Shown: in pieces, positions 9,604 to 22,110 of the stretch | How positions within the stretch are numbered: the stretch's first letter is position 1 | Layout: each line of letters opens with the position of its first letter | Origin: Malania oleifera | Taxonomy: Eukaryota > Streptophyta > Magnoliopsida > Santalales > Ximeniaceae | Direction: 5' to 3' | Assembly (NCBI RefSeq): GCF_029873635.1 | Contig: NC_080428.1 | Location: 68,195,601-68,259,600, forward strand | DNA length: 64,000 bases | Position numbers and translations under genes: made by a program | Notes under the pieces: model-generated | The model's database searches: none | Told to the model about the DNA's origin: nothing | The model's input: only the letters and a program-made list of their open reading frames with translations

Positions 9604-11802
9604 TGTCACACATCCCGACCCTCTAGGTAGGCTCGGAGTGCTACTAAACATACATAACATACATCTCTCTGATACCATATATATACAAACCACCCAAACA
9701 AGGGAAAAACGGATGTTCCATACTGATCTGAAAAAACATGTACAACAGAAACACATACACATCTAATACTTACTAGAGTTTCTAACTGCTGCTTATATAT
9801 ATTCATACATAACTGAAAACATAATTTGCTATATATTTTAATCCCCAAAAGAGACAGACACTGTCTAATATCTCACCTGCTCTGATAAGGACTGTCTACT
9901 ATCCAAACTCAACCCGGCAGGACACTAGGCTCGATCCCTCGGAGGACCTGAAACAACATTTGTATGTTAGGGTAAGACACCTCTCAATAAGACGGATTAT
10001 ATTATCATCAGTGTGTGGCTAGCATGAGATTTCATGTGTACATATTCTACTAACATAAATCATTTAATTGGCATTTTAAAATTGTACTAGAATGTATATA
10101 TGAAAAATGCATACTTTCATACTAATATACTATTGGCTCAACACAGCCCTCTCTATAGTAAATATGCCCATATAAGCCTAGAAGATACAACCTGGTATGT
10201 AGAACTAGCGTCGTCACACACGTTCACATACTCTGCTTTAACATGCTTCCTCCCATGACAGGTTGTGCAGTCCAAAGGCGGGACCTAGCATATAGCCGGT
10301 CGACTATAGCTAAGTCAATCTTTAAAGTAGTACAATGGTGCCTATCCTTACCTGGAGATGCTATCCGGGTAGAGTCATACGGGATTATTGCATTGGATGG
10401 AGCCCCATAATTACTACATCGGGGAGAACTTTACCCAGGTCACCAATCGCCTTTCCATATTTACACTCTAACTAAGATGTGTGGTTGCACCTCTCTCCGC
10501 ATTATGGCCCCGGTACCGTGCTCATAGCATATCTCTGATATACACAGGGCTTTAAAAGCATATATGGCAATTTACATCATAATAAAATTGAAACATAATT
10601 CATTTTATAAAACTATATACCACACAATATATATGTATTTATGTAAAATATTTGTTAGATACTAACTTGGTAAAAACCGACGTATCATATCTGTCATAAA
10701 TTGATTCGGTAAAAATTAGCATTTCATAAACTCGGCATGTAGTCGTCTTATCTCAACTCTCGGCATATTGCCCTCATGTCTCGTATCTTGGCATATAGCC
10801 TTTACATTTCAGTATTATACAAAACCTGTTCATTTAATGCTAATTAAAAACTATACTCACTCCACACAATTTTTCATCTGGTAACTCATAAATAAATCAT
10901 CTGCTTGAGAAAGTAAATACTGCTGCTAAAACTGGGGTATGAATATCTCCAAGTTGTTATTTTACTAAATATAAATATGAAACTAATTACGGGAAAAATG
11001 GAGACAATCAACCCTACTGTCTTTGGTTGGTTTAAAAATTAGCCTATAGTTTGAAATAACAACTTTCCAACTGATGAAAACATTCATAAAGTCCAATACT
11101 TTATTTTAAAAATATCATACTTAAATTTAAACGGTTGGTTTTGAAAATAAAGTTGATTAACCGAACCCTAAGCCCAGAAACCCTAGAAAAGTCGTAACTG
11201 TTTATCTAAAAACCGTTTTAACATTTCATTCCATTAAAACTCATAAACATAACTGACACAATATAATCCCCTTATCGATTTCCTAAAAAACGACCCAAGA
11301 CGCTCAAAAATTGAACCCTAACTCTTTTCCGAGATCAAGAATCTACTCCACTAGACTTGTAGATATTTGCTCCCTGATCCTTGTGGTAACTTTCGATTAC
11401 CAAAACGGGCAACAATCGGCAAAAGATCGAAGAGAGAGAAAGTGTGGGCATTGGTTAGAGAGAGAGAGAGAGAGAGAAATTTTCATTTATTAATAAAGAA
11501 GCAATTGAAAATCTATTTATAGACCCTTAACCCGACTAGCTTCGTCGACGAAATGGCGCCTTCATCGATGAACTACAAAAGGTCATTCGTCGACGAAAGA
11601 AGGGCTTCATCGACAAACCCTAAGCCTGATATTTTCGGTCGTTCTAGATCTCTTCGTCGACGATGCAGTGAATTTTGGCGACGAACCACATAAGGGATTT
11701 CGTCGACAAGAACATGGACTTTGTCGACGAAGCCTACCAAAATCCTTTTTGTTTTTTCTTTTCTTATTTAATTTCCTTATTTTCCTGGTTTGGGTCTCTA
11801 CA
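9604..11802 (-). mobile_element. LTR 'C' of the TCGTCGACGA family, apparently solo
   Basis: The minus-strand LTR starts TGTAGAGACCCAAACC (right end, 11802) and ends at TGTCACACATCCCG (left end). It has the full family layout in reverse: palindrome array 11544-11728, TATAAATAG (minus) near 11513-11522, a (GA)n run 11455-11477 that is CT on the transcribed strand, CGGTACCGTGC near 10509, and the hairpin block 9970-9993. No retroelement genes adjoin it. The expected 5-bp duplication is not evident (TTGGG left, CATAA right), so an end may be deleted or it arose by recombination between elements. Confidence 0.75.
11513..11728 (-). promoter_or_regulatory. U3 palindrome array (two groups of four) of LTR C
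   Basis: Eight TCGTCGACGA-type sites are centred at 11546.5, 11566.5, 11591.5, 11611.5, 11658.5, 11679.5, 11704.5 and 11725.5. The intervals 20-25-20-47-21-25-21 bp are nearly mirror-symmetric. This is the most complete example in the window. The TATA box on the minus strand lies at about 11513-11522. Variants ATCGAT, ATCGAC and GGCGAC are each one or two substitutions from the core. Confidence 0.85.
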
Positions 11803-12934
11803 CATAACACACAAAAGTCAATAGTATAAATTGACATGGTGATAACTGATAAGGGTTTTTTGAACCAAAGCAACTTTTATTTGTATTCAATATCTCGACT
11901 TCTTAAAATGATAATTTTCTTTTAATTGTATCTTTAATAAAATTATAAAGTTTTTCCTTTTCATTCTCTAAACACAGAGAAATCCAAAATATTGACCTAA
12001 TGGCCAACCACCAATTGGAATATTAAGAATGGGCTTCAAACTCTCATAATTTCTCCTTGAAACTTGTTTGAAGATAAAAAGTCATAAAAAAATAATGTTA
12101 TAGATAGCTTCTCATTGAGAGACTATTGCATTTGCGAAGAGAATAACATCATAAAAAAATTGTATATGTTTTAATTTTTTGGGAAAAAAAATTATATTAT
12201 TTTTCATTTCTCCCTATATTTTTTACTATTTTAATATTGCTATCTTGATTTGATTTTTTTTTTCATGTAAGTATCTTGTCATTTTATCATCCCACTCTAA
12301 TTTTTTTTTTTTTTTTTACACATGCAATTGGAGAATAATTAGTCGAACCAGTAAAGTTTTTTCTAAGTCGAACAATGAGATAACTTAGAGTAGCTAGTTA
12401 TCTATTTTGCTTTAAAAATTGAATCACAGTATTTGATTTGAGAGATAGAAAACTAGAAATTGACCTTGAATATTGGGAAATTTTTTCACTACTTTGTTTG
12501 GAATGTGAGGGTTTTTTTCTTTTTCTTTTTCTTTTTCTTTTCTGTGCACTTGACAACATTCTACCTATCCTTAGCATTGAAGGAATATAACTTCAATATT
12601 TTATGGGAATATAATTACTACAAAAGCAATAGGCTACATTTTAGGAGATTAATATTTATAGTCGTACATATCTTATCTTGAGTATCAAAATTTGTGTGAT
12701 AAATTAATTAGTTTGTAGTATTTTAAGCAAACCTTGGAATCATATCATATTTCGATCATTTTTACCCTTTTTTTCTTTATCAAATTATATGTAATATAGT
12801 TTACATATTTGTATTTCATTGATCATTGTTGTTGTTCATTCCATAATTTAAGATATTGAAGTTATGCTCTCACCATATTTTAAAAGATATTTATTTACTT
12901 TTATTTGCTTGCAAAGGTGTTCCTTCACTACTAT
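11803..12934. other. AT-rich intergenic spacer
   Basis: Poly-T runs (12299-12318, 12510-12540) and low-complexity sequence. No gene or element ends were recognised. The open frame at 12460-12681 is Phe-rich low complexity and was not accepted as coding. Confidence 0.5.
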
Positions 12935-14851
12935 TGTAGAGACCTGAGAAATAATATTAATAAAATAATTATGGAAAAAAGGAATTTGGTTTGGTAAAAA
13001 CCAAACTGTCGACGGTTTTGTGGGAGCTCAGAAAATCGTTGACGGTTTCGAGTTACTGCGGCCGGGTAAAAGGTAAAAAAATTAATAACGGTTTGGTTAA
13101 ACATCAAACTGTCGACGGTTTCATAGACCCCCAAGAAAACTGTCGACAGTTTTGCTTTGGGAAAGAACACTATATATAGGCTGCAAGTCATTTTTTTAAG
13201 GAAATTTTGAAACACTCTCTCTCCTCTCTCTAGGATGCGAAGACCCTCTCTCTCTCTCTCCTCATTTTATCACTCCAAAAACCCCAAATTAACGATCAGA
13301 CTCCGTATCCAAGACCTAGTGGCAACCCTCGTCAATTTAATTGGGGCAGATTTGGATTTTGAGAATCCTAGATACCACTCCAAAATTAGGGTAAGGGAGT
13401 TTTTTTTAAGATTAATTAGGTATTTTATTTGTGTGGATTTAGGAATGTTAGAATGTTAGGCATTCTGGGGTTGAACTGATAAAGTTAGGATTTGTGGAAT
13501 ACATTGTTTTGTGCGACCATCGCAAGCACTGATTTGAGATCCCTACGAGCAATCCCTTAGGAAATCAGGTAAAGGGAATAAGTTATGCCAGTTAATTTTA
13601 GCAATTTTATCTGTTAAAGTATAGTAGAAATTATGAAATATCAAAATATGATTTTCTGAGTAATACAGGATATGAAATTATGGGCAGGAAAATTTATGAT
13701 TTTTCAAATGATATGCATATTCGGGAAAATTCAGAAATTTGGGTTGCATGAAAAACCCTATAGATGACATACTATTTTCATACAGCAGGAAATATAATTT
13801 TCCTATATAGTAGTAAAATACAGTTTTCCCATACAAAATATAGTATTATGAGCATTACTTAGATTGTGTGGCATGAGAAATACTAGAATTAATACAAAAT
13901 TTTGTTACAAAATTTTATATAGTTTTTACATAACCATGATATTACAATTATTACAGAACCATGATATTACAATTATTATAGAATCATGGTATTACAGTTA
14001 CTATAGAATCATGGTATTTCAGTTTATATAGAATCATGGTAAAATAGTAATATACAGAAATAATATTATACAATATTAGAACCCTGATGGACCATAGTAT
14101 AACACAGAGCATGGTATCGTAGCTAACACAGTATAGATAGTGCAACCACACATCTTAGATAGAGTGTGGTGATGACGGTCGATTGTGCCTTAGTGAAGAG
14201 TAGAGGAACTCCTTGGCAATCCGGACCAGGTTGAGCAGACCAATCGTACTACAAAAGAGATATAGTTTGGCTTAACCTCGTAGGCCAGCCATGGTTAAGT
14301 CCAGCCCACAGGCCGCACAACCCGATCATGCTATGAAGTATAACTAGAAGTATGTTCAAATAGAAATGTGTATTTTAAATGACGTGGGTGTGAGTTGTCC
14401 TACGTGTTTGTTTTAAATTGCTATTTTAGTTACAAATTAAATTAACAATTATGTTATTTGTGTAAAACTCATGTGTCACATACTATTATAACTTATTCTG
14501 TCTTACTGAGAGGTGTCTCATCCCAACAATCTTAAACATTTCAGGTAATCCAGGTAGCCACGCAGAGCGAGCTCCGAGATAGTGGAGGTGTAGTTTCAGG
14601 AATATAGGGTATGTGTTTATTTTGGGGTATAAGGTTATGTTCGAAAATCCTTGGGATTTCTGATGGATTTTTGGGAAGTTTGTATGTATATTTTAGAGAC
14701 TCTAGCGCTCTAGTATTGTATATAGAGTTTGATGTGTAATGTTTTCTGCTACAAAGATAGGACGTGATTATGGACATGAGTGTCCCTGGTACTCCACTTT
14801 GGGTTCGGGTTGACTTTGTTTACAGTTTGTGGTATCAGAGTTTATTAAGTA

Positions 14852-14894
<43 letters not shown>

Positions 14895-14919
14895 TAGCCA
14901 GAATTTTCAGGGCGTTATA
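12935..14919 (+). repeat. Left (5') LTR of element D
   Basis: Runs from TGTAGAGACC to GGGCGTTATA (CA decayed to TA). Palindromes CCGTCGACGG are centred near 13010.5, 13040.5, 13113.5 and 13144.5, with a decayed site near 13086. A TATATATAG box lies at 13171-13179, then a CT tract (13213-13262). Donor-like AGGGTAAGG occurs near 13394 and CAGGTAAAGGG near 13565. About four 30-bp tandem units with TAGAATCATGGTATTAC span 13930-14045. GGTATCGTAGCTA is near 14114 and the hairpin block is 14503-14524. An (AAT)n tract ends the LTR. Confidence 0.85.
14853..14894. repeat. (AAT)n microsatellite in left LTR of D
   Basis: About 13-14 units of AAT/ATA lie 25 bp before the LTR end. The right LTR has an (AT)n tract at the equivalent place. 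Confidence 0.9.
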
Positions 14920-14922
14920 TTG

Positions 14923-14934
14923 TGGTATCAGAGC
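14923..14934 (+). promoter_or_regulatory. Primer-binding site (tRNA-iMet) of element D
   Basis: TGGTATCAGAGC lies three bases after the left LTR end. It is complementary to the 3' end of initiator methionine tRNA, the usual primer of plant Ty3/gypsy elements. Confidence 0.9.
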
Positions 14935-14955
14935 TTAGGTTGCTAGGTTCTATAG

Positions 14956-15531
14956 TGTAACGCCCCGAAAATTTCAGCTTTTACTTTTTTTTCATAAATT
15001 TTGATGCCGCTAACTGTGAACAAAGTCAACTCGGACCCAACTGGAGGTACTAGGGATATACCTATCATAAATACATTCTATCTATGTAGTGGAAAATATA
15101 ACACACCAAAACTTTAAATACAATACCAGAGTACTAGAGTCTCTAAAATATACATACAAACTTTCCAAAAATCCATTAGAAATCCCAAAGATTTTTTCAA
15201 ACACAACTCCAGACCCCAAAATAAACACATACCCTATATTCCTAAAATTACAACCCCGCTATCTCAAAGCTCACTCCACGTGACTACCTAGATTACTTGA
15301 AATGTTTAAGATTCCTGAGGTGAGACACCTCTCAGTAAGACGGAATAAGTTATACAAGTATGTGACAGATGAGTTTTACATAAATAACATAACTGCTAAT
15401 TTAATCTGTAACTAAAATAGCAATTTAATACAAATATGTAGTACAACTCACACCCACGCCATTTAAAATACACATTTTTTATTTGAACATACTTATAGTT
15501 GTACTTCATAGTCTTTATTTCTGTAAATCTA

Positions 15532-15563
<32 letters not shown>

Positions 15564-16969
15564 ACTGTGAAAACTTCCCTAAATGAATAACTGTAATCAT
15601 GAATTAACCTCGCATGATAGGGTTGTGCGGCCCATGGGCTGGACTTAACCATCGCTGGCCTACCACATTAAGTCAAACTATAACTCGTCTGTAGTACCAC
15701 TGGCTTGCTCAACCTGGTCCAAACTATCAAGGTGCTACTATACTCTTCATTGAGGCACAATCGAGTGCCATGACCACAATCTATCTGAGATGTGTGGTTG
15801 CACTATTTATATTGTATTAGCTACGATACCGTGCTCTATGCTTTGCTTTGGTCCATCCGAGTTCTGATACTATATAATACTATTTCTATATATTACTGTT
15901 TTACCATGATTCTGTAAATACTTTCATACCATGATTCTATGATAACTGTAATATCATGGTTCTGTAATAACTGTAATATCGTGGTTTTGTAATAATTGTA
16001 ATACCATGGTTCTGTAATAGCTATATAAAATTCTGTACTAATTTTAGTGTTTCTCATGCCACATAATTTGAGTAATGCTCATAATATTATATTTTGTATG
16101 GGAAAATTGTATTCTATTATTGTATAGGAAAATTATATTTTCTATAGGGTTTTTATTGCAACCCAAATTTCTAAATTTTCTCAAATATGTATATCATTTG
16201 AAAAGTCATAAATTTTCCCTGCCCATAATCTCATATCCTGTAATACCTAGAAAATCATATACTGATATCTCATACTTTATACTATACTTTAACTGGTAAA
16301 ATTGCTAAAACTAACTGGCATAACTTGTTTCCCTTACCTCATTTCCTAAGGGAACGTTTGCAGGGATCCCAAAACAACACCTGCGATAGTCGCACAAAAC
16401 CCTGTATTCCACAAATCCTAATTTAGTCAGCTCAACCCCAATATGCATACCATCCTAGTATTCCTAAGTTTACACAAATCAAATAACTAATTAAGCTTAA
16501 AACAACTCCATTGCCCTAGTTTTGGAGTGGTTCCTAAAGTGCTCAATTCATAAAATTACTCCAATTAAATGGCAGAGAATCGCCACCGGGATCCCGAAAT
16601 GATGTTTATCCGCTGATTCGGGCTAAAATTAGGCGAGGAATTGAAGAAAGAAGGAGCAAGAGCCGCAACCCCTAGAGAGAGGGAGAGATATTTTGTTTTC
16701 CTTTAAGAAAAATGAGCTACAGGACCTTACATATTAGCCACTTCTAAACAAAATCGTCAACCGTTTTCTGGCCTCCCACCAAACCATCGACGGTTTAGTC
16801 TTTAACCAAACCGTTTTAACTGTTTTACCCATTTACCCGGCTGTGGTAACGCATAACCATCGATGATTTTTCTAAACTCCACAACACCGTCGATGGTTTG
16901 GTCTCTACCAAACCAAATTTCCTTCTTTCCTTTATTTTTCTTATTAATTTAATTTTTCGGGTCTCTACA
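14956..16969 (-). mobile_element. LTR 'E' (same family as D, minus strand) inserted just after D's primer site
   Basis: Starts TGTAACGCCCCG and ends GGGTCTCTACA; reversed, these match the end and start of the D LTR. On the minus strand it carries decayed CCGTCGACGG sites (about 16745-16905), the tandem TAGAATCATGGTATTAC units (15900-16015), GGTATCGTAGC (near 15819) and the hairpin block (15317-15340). It interrupts D's leader between GGTTCTATAG and AACTTTAGTG. Flanks TATAG and TGTGA could be a diverged duplication but do not match exactly. It is either a solo LTR or a recombination product between D-family copies. Confidence 0.75.
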
Positions 16970-18058
16970 TGTGAACTTTAGTGTACAACGGAAAATAACA
17001 CCAGAGTATAGGAATGGATTTAGAAGAAGGATAGGAAGAAAAAATGGATCAGATGTACAGTAGGATATCGTTATGGAAGTTAAGAGTGGAATTTAGAGTT
17101 CTGTATTACGGATTGGAAACAGGGAATTCTATGGTGGTTTCTATGATTTTTTCCTGAGGTGACAATTTCAGGAAAGTCATAGTAAACTATTACTAGTTCT
17201 TATTTCTGAGTAGTAAAGTGGAATCTTAAATTGGGGATATCTTAAGGTTCTTAATTAGATAGTAGTACTATCATATTAAGGTATTGAAATTCTAAGATTA
17301 TTTCGGTTTTGTTTTCAGGATGGACCTTGAAAATAGCAATACTCATGTGGGAGATAGCAGTGATGCAGGACCCTCTAGTATGAGCGACAACAATTCTGAT
17401 GCTGTCCTGCGCAATGTTGCTCAGCAGGATATGGTTGAGATAGAACAGAGTTCTAAAGAATAGGATTGCTTGCCAGCTTATCAGGGCTATTTAATCAAAC
17501 AGTTTACCTAGATGAATCCTCCATCCTTTTCGGGAGGCATAGATCCATTTAAGGCAGAAAATTGGCTGCAAAAGATTGAGAAAATTTTGATGGTACTTTA
17601 TTGTACCGACGAACAGAGGGTGTTGTATGCCACTTTCAAGTTGACAGGGGAGGCAAAACGGTGGTGGTCAGCAGTGAAGCTTCTGGAGGAGTAGAGGCCA
17701 GCAGTAGTAGCACTATCTTGAGGGAGGTTTAAGGAGATATTTTATGACCGCTACTTTCCCACCTCAGTTAGAGATGCCAAGATGGAGGAATTCCTCAATC
17801 TAACTCAGGGATAGCTGACACTGCCATAGTATGCTGCTAAATTTGTGGAGTTGTCCCATTTTGCTCCTTTCATGATCCTAGATGAGTTCAGGAATGCCCA
17901 GAGATTTAAGAGGGGACTGAGACAAGAGGTGCACGAGTAGGTGGTGGTTCTGCAGATATGAGATTTTTCTGAGTTGGTGGATAAATTCGTCGTAACTGAG
18001 ATTAGTCGACAGAGAGGCATGGAGGGGTAGAGTCAGAGGAAGAGGCCTACGCCTACTG

Positions 18059-19929
18059 TGTAAGAACTCGAACCGTGATAATGGGTTATATATATCAAGA
18101 GAGGGACATTTTGGTAAAAGAGCAGATTCGTCAACGAAGCTGTATTTCGTCAATGAAGCCTTTGTTCTTCTCGTCGACGAAATTTAGAGACTCGTCAATA
18201 AGGAGAAGCCGAGGAGTCTCGAAAAAATCGGCGATCTCAAATTCGTCGACGAGGCCCTCGATTTGTCGACGAAGCTAGTGAAAGATTTGTCGATGAAGGC
18301 ACCATTTCATCAAAAAAATTTCCCGGGTCTAAGGGCTATAAAAGGAAATTTCCATTGTTTCTTCATTAAGAAATCTAAATCTTATCTCTCTCTCTCTCTC
18401 TCTCTCTCTAAAACTCTCCCTACTTATTTTCTCCAGATTTCTTCCCTGATCGTTGCTAGAATCGGGAAATGGAAGTTACCATGAGGATCGTGGAAGGATT
18501 CTCTACAACTTCTATGGATCGGAATCTCGTTTCAGAGGTTTTTGGGTTTTGGTGAAGAATCGAGGTAAGACTCGATTTTCAATTCTGATATAGTAGTTTT
18601 CTAGGTAACGGTCTTGTGAACATATTTTGTACTGTGATTTGTAGGTTTTAGAACTCGATTTTGCTGTTTAGGAGCCTTGGAGTTCGGGATTTGTATACAG
18701 GGTTAAGGTAAGGGGAACTATGTTTATATTGGTTATTTTTGAAATCGGACTCGATGGAACTGTGGTCCACAGTCCTGTGTGTGTTTTGGCTACTCATTTG
18801 GGGGGATCTAACAGGGAAAACTATGGGTTTTTCATTATTACAGTTTTGGGAAAAAGGGGGCGATGGGCTGAATCCTGGGTTTTGTTGAAAACCGAGTATA
18901 TGTGTGATTTATATTGCGTGATTGGGATGGCTGTGCCTTGACTTTGTTAAACTGTATTTGTTTGGAAAACCATAATTTAGATTACCAAATGAGTGTGGTT
19001 TGTTTGGCTATATGAGCATGCATGTGTGTGTGATATGCGGAATTGCTGATAGGAACGTGGTTCCAAAATGATTCCAGGTACTGAAAGTGTCCAGCTCTAT
19101 ATCCGAGGGCGTGTGTTTATTGCCTGCCACATAGGCAAGAGTGTCTGGCTCTATATTCGAGGGTGTGAGCCTATTCCGACAGATCAGGCCGAATGGTGTG
19201 AATCCACCAGTTAGCGTCCGTACGATGCCATGGGAGTCGAGGACCAGCCATGTGTCGGTGGTGCCGTGCTTCGAAGGTTGGCTATGGGCCAAAGCCGGAA
19301 TGTCGGACCGGCTTCAGGCCGATGAGTGTGATGACACTGTGTATTACTGATCATGTGTGTGTATTGTGACGGGGCTGTGGATAAATGGCCGTCGTATGCG
19401 TACATGTATGCATTGTGTGAATTAGTACTAGATTACATTCAAATGCGTGTATGTTGTATCATGATAACACTCAAATGCCACACACCGATATAACCTGTGT
19501 TCTTCCTTACTAAGAGGTGTCTCACCCCTGCTATACATACATTTTTACAGGTCTTTTGAGTAATCGGAACTAGTGTTCTGGTGTAGGGAGCGTAGTGGCC
19601 GGTGTACTGCGTTTAGCGCTGGGTAAGTGCTAGGACTGTAATTTTGGTGGGTTGCCATTTTGGGTTGTATTGGGCACCCGTTTGTACGTTTTTGTTAGAG
19701 TCATGTTTTGCTCTTATATAGACTCTGGTATGGTACTGCATATGTTGATATAGAATGACTTTTTTCGCTGCGTATATGATTGTGGTTGGATGTGTTTAGG
19801 GTGTCTGGAAACCCCATGGGGTCGAACCCTCATCCATTGTACTGTATCTGTGATGATTTGTATGATACAAGGACAGGTTAGGTTACATTTTTCACCCATG
19901 GGTCCCATTACGGGGTTCAGGGTGTGACA
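18059..19929 (+). mobile_element. Solo LTR 'H' inserted in D gag
   Basis: Begins TGTAAGAACTCG and ends AGGGTGTGACA. Target duplication TACTG is perfect at 18054-18058 and 19930-19934. It belongs to the TCGTCGACGA family: eight palindromes (18130-18314), TATAAA 18338-18343, a (TC)12 leader tract near 18384-18408, donor-like GAGGTAAGAC near 18564 and AAGGTAAGGGG near 18710, GTCTGGCTCTAT repeats (19085-19170), hairpin block near 19508-19529. It is 1.87 kb with no coding capacity. Confidence 0.9.
18127..18343 (+). promoter_or_regulatory. U3 palindrome array and TATA box of LTR H
   Basis: Eight sites are centred at 18132.5, 18151.5, 18175.5, 18196.5, 18247.5, 18267.5, 18291.5 and 18311.5. Intervals are 19, 24, 21, 51, 20, 24 and 20 bp, again two groups of four. 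TATAAA is at 18338-18343. Confidence 0.8.
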
Positions 19930-20235
19930 TACTGAGATGCATGTGGGTCCTAGCCAAGGTCTGAAGAGGAGAAACATTGGGGGTCAAAGACAAAAGATAG
20001 GAAGATGGGTGTATCAGGGGTCTCAGACCTACCTGATTTGTCCCAGATGTAATAAGAGGCACATAAGGGAATGTCATATGGGATAGAATGTTTGCTATCA
20101 TTGTGGGAGACCCGAACATAATGCGAGAGACTGCAGAGCGCAACCAGTTAATCCACCCAATCCTAGAGAAAATTCGAGGAACCAATCAAACACTCTGAGG
20201 AAATCAGCAGAGGAACACCACCCCAACATGGGTCT

Positions 20236-20560
20236 ATGCTTTGACACCGAGAGATGCTGAGGTGGTAGACGATGTGGTGTCAGGTACCATTTCTATATTG
20301 TCATATAAAGTTACTATTTTATTTGATTCAGGAGTGACTCACTCTTTCATAGTCAAGGAATTTATTAAATTATGGGGTATAGAAACTCAATCTTTAGAAG
20401 TCAGTTTATCAGTAATTACGCTGACCGGGACCACGGTGTTGTGTAGGAAGGTACTTAAAGATTGTCCACTCAGTATTCAGGGGAGGTCTTTGCCAGTGAA
20501 CTTGGTAGTTCTGGATATTCATGGTTTCGAGGTAATTTTGGGAATGGACTAACTAGCTAC
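20236..20560 (+). pseudogene. Retropepsin (protease) region of element D
   Basis: An open stretch of about 100 codons contains LFDSGVTHSF, the retroviral-type aspartic protease motif with a D-S-G catalytic triad. It ends VILGMD, a conserved end of the Ty3 protease fold. It follows the gag zinc knuckles and precedes RT in the canonical polyprotein order. The open reading frame is short and bounded by stops, so no functional polyprotein is made. Confidence 0.8.
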
Positions 20561-20585
20561 CAACTATGCCAGTATTTATTGTTAT

Positions 20586-21470
20586 ATGAGAGAGGTGGTA
20601 TTTAGACCTCCAAGAGAGGAGGAGTACCGATTTGTGGGGATATGTGTGCGTTCCCCACCACAGATGTTGTCAGTAGTTCAGGTAAGAAGATTGCTTTTGG
20701 AAGGATGTCAGGGGTACCTAGCTTATGTAAAAGAAGTGCCTGAAGGAGAATCCAGATTAGAAAATATTCTGATAGTGAAAGATTTTCCTAACGTGTTTCC
20801 GGAGGATCTGACGGAATTGCCTCTTGATCCTGAGGTCCAGTTTACTACCGACCTATCTCCGGGAACAATGCCAATTTCTAAAGTGTCATATAGAATGACT
20901 CTAGTAGAATTAAAAGAGTTGAAAGAGTAGATACAGGAATTGCTAGAGCAGGGGTTTATTAGGCCCAACGTGTCGCCTTGGGGAGCGCCGGTACTATTTA
21001 AAAAAAAAGAAGGATGGGTCGATGAGAATGTGCATTGATTACAGAGAAATTAATAAAGTGACTACCAAGAATAAATATCTGCTTTCCCGCATAAATGATT
21101 TGTTTGATCAGCTATAGGGGACACAAATTTTCTCAAAGATTGATCTGCGATCTGGGTTCCATCATGTAAATGTTAGAGCGAAAGTTATTTCAAAGACAGC
21201 GTTTTGGACTAAGTATGGCCATTATGAATTCTGGTTATGCCGTTCGAACTAACGAATGCTCCTGCTGTATTCATGGACCTGATGAATAGAGTCTTTCATC
21301 AGTACCTTGATCAGTTTATTGTAGTTTTTATTGATGATATTTTGTTGTATTCAAAGAGCCCTGAAGAGCAAAGAAAACATTTGAGGATAGTTTTACGAAT
21401 ATTGAGAGAAAGAAGGTTGTATGCCAAATTCAGGAAGTGTGAATTCTGGTTGAAGTAATCACTTTCCTCG
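20586..21470 (+). pseudogene. Reverse transcriptase region of element D
   Basis: Motifs in order: [59 protein letters not shown] and the catalytic [12 protein letters not shown] (about 21330). The F-I-D-D form is normal for Tekay elements. A poly-A run at 21000-21009 shifts the frame by comparison with the expected [14 protein letters not shown] at about 21115 replaces Gln in DQLQG. Catalytic aspartates remain, but the frame is broken. Confidence 0.85.
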
Positions 21471-22110
21471 GGCACGTGATAATCGGGGCTAGCATTTCTA
21501 TAGATCTGAGTAAGATTGAGGCAGTAGTGGACTGGGCATGATCGAAAAATGTGTAGGAGATCAGGAGTTTCTTGGGATTGAAAGGATACTACCACCGGTT
21601 TGCAGAGGAATTCTTTAAACTATCAGGCCTTTTAACTAGATTGACCAGGAAGAATGCTAGATATGAATGGTTGGAGGAATGAGAGCAGAGTTTCCAAGAA
21701 TTTAAACAATGACTCATTAGTGCACCAGTTTTGACAATTCCTTCCGAATAAGAGGGTTTTGTAATTTACAGTGACGCGTCACACAAAGGGCTTGGGTGTG
21801 TTATGATGCAGCGAGGGAGGGTCGTAGCATATGCTTCCAAACATCTCAAAGAATGTGAAAAGAATTATCGTACCCATGATATGAAGTTAGCATCGGTGGT
21901 TTATGCATTGAAGATTTGGAGGCATTAGTTATATGGGGGTAGGTGTGAGATCTTCACAGACTGTAAGAGTCTTAAATATTTCTTCTCGCAGAAGGAGCTG
22001 AACATGAGGCAGGGGAGGTGGCTAAAGTTAATTAAAGATTATAATTGTACTATCAGTTACTACCCAAGAAAAGCAAATGTGGTAGCTAATGCATTGAGTT
22101 GGAAATCAAG
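21471..22110 (+). pseudogene. RNase H region of element D
   Basis: Shows FLGLKGYYHRF (connection), YSDASHKGLGCVMMQRGRVV with the first catalytic Asp, [25 protein letters not shown] with another catalytic Asp, and [10 protein letters not shown] at the end, where Asp is the usual residue (VADALSRK). Several TAG/TGA/TAA stops interrupt it, for example near 21680, 21710 and 21750. Confidence 0.8.

Larger units (their letters stand above)
17320..20235 (+). pseudogene. gag: gag pseudogene of element D, split by solo LTR H
   Basis: Frame opens at ATG 17320 (MDLENSNTHVG), directly after a pyrimidine-rich TTTTGTTTTCAGG. The capsid region has [20 protein letters not shown] at 17512 and an RWW motif near 17660, typical of Tekay gag. 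The frame is cut at 18058 by LTR H and resumes at 19930. Two zinc knuckles follow: CPRCNKRHIREC (about 20039) and CYHCGRPEHNARDC (about 20092). In-frame stops (for example near 17461 and 17691) replace expected residues, several where Gln is conserved. It would package element RNA in cytoplasmic particles; this copy cannot. Confidence 0.8.

Noticed and set aside
9599-11807. Target-site duplication for LTR C
   Set aside because: Flanks TTGGG and CATAA do not match; no alternative edge with TG..CA ends and a 5-bp match was found.
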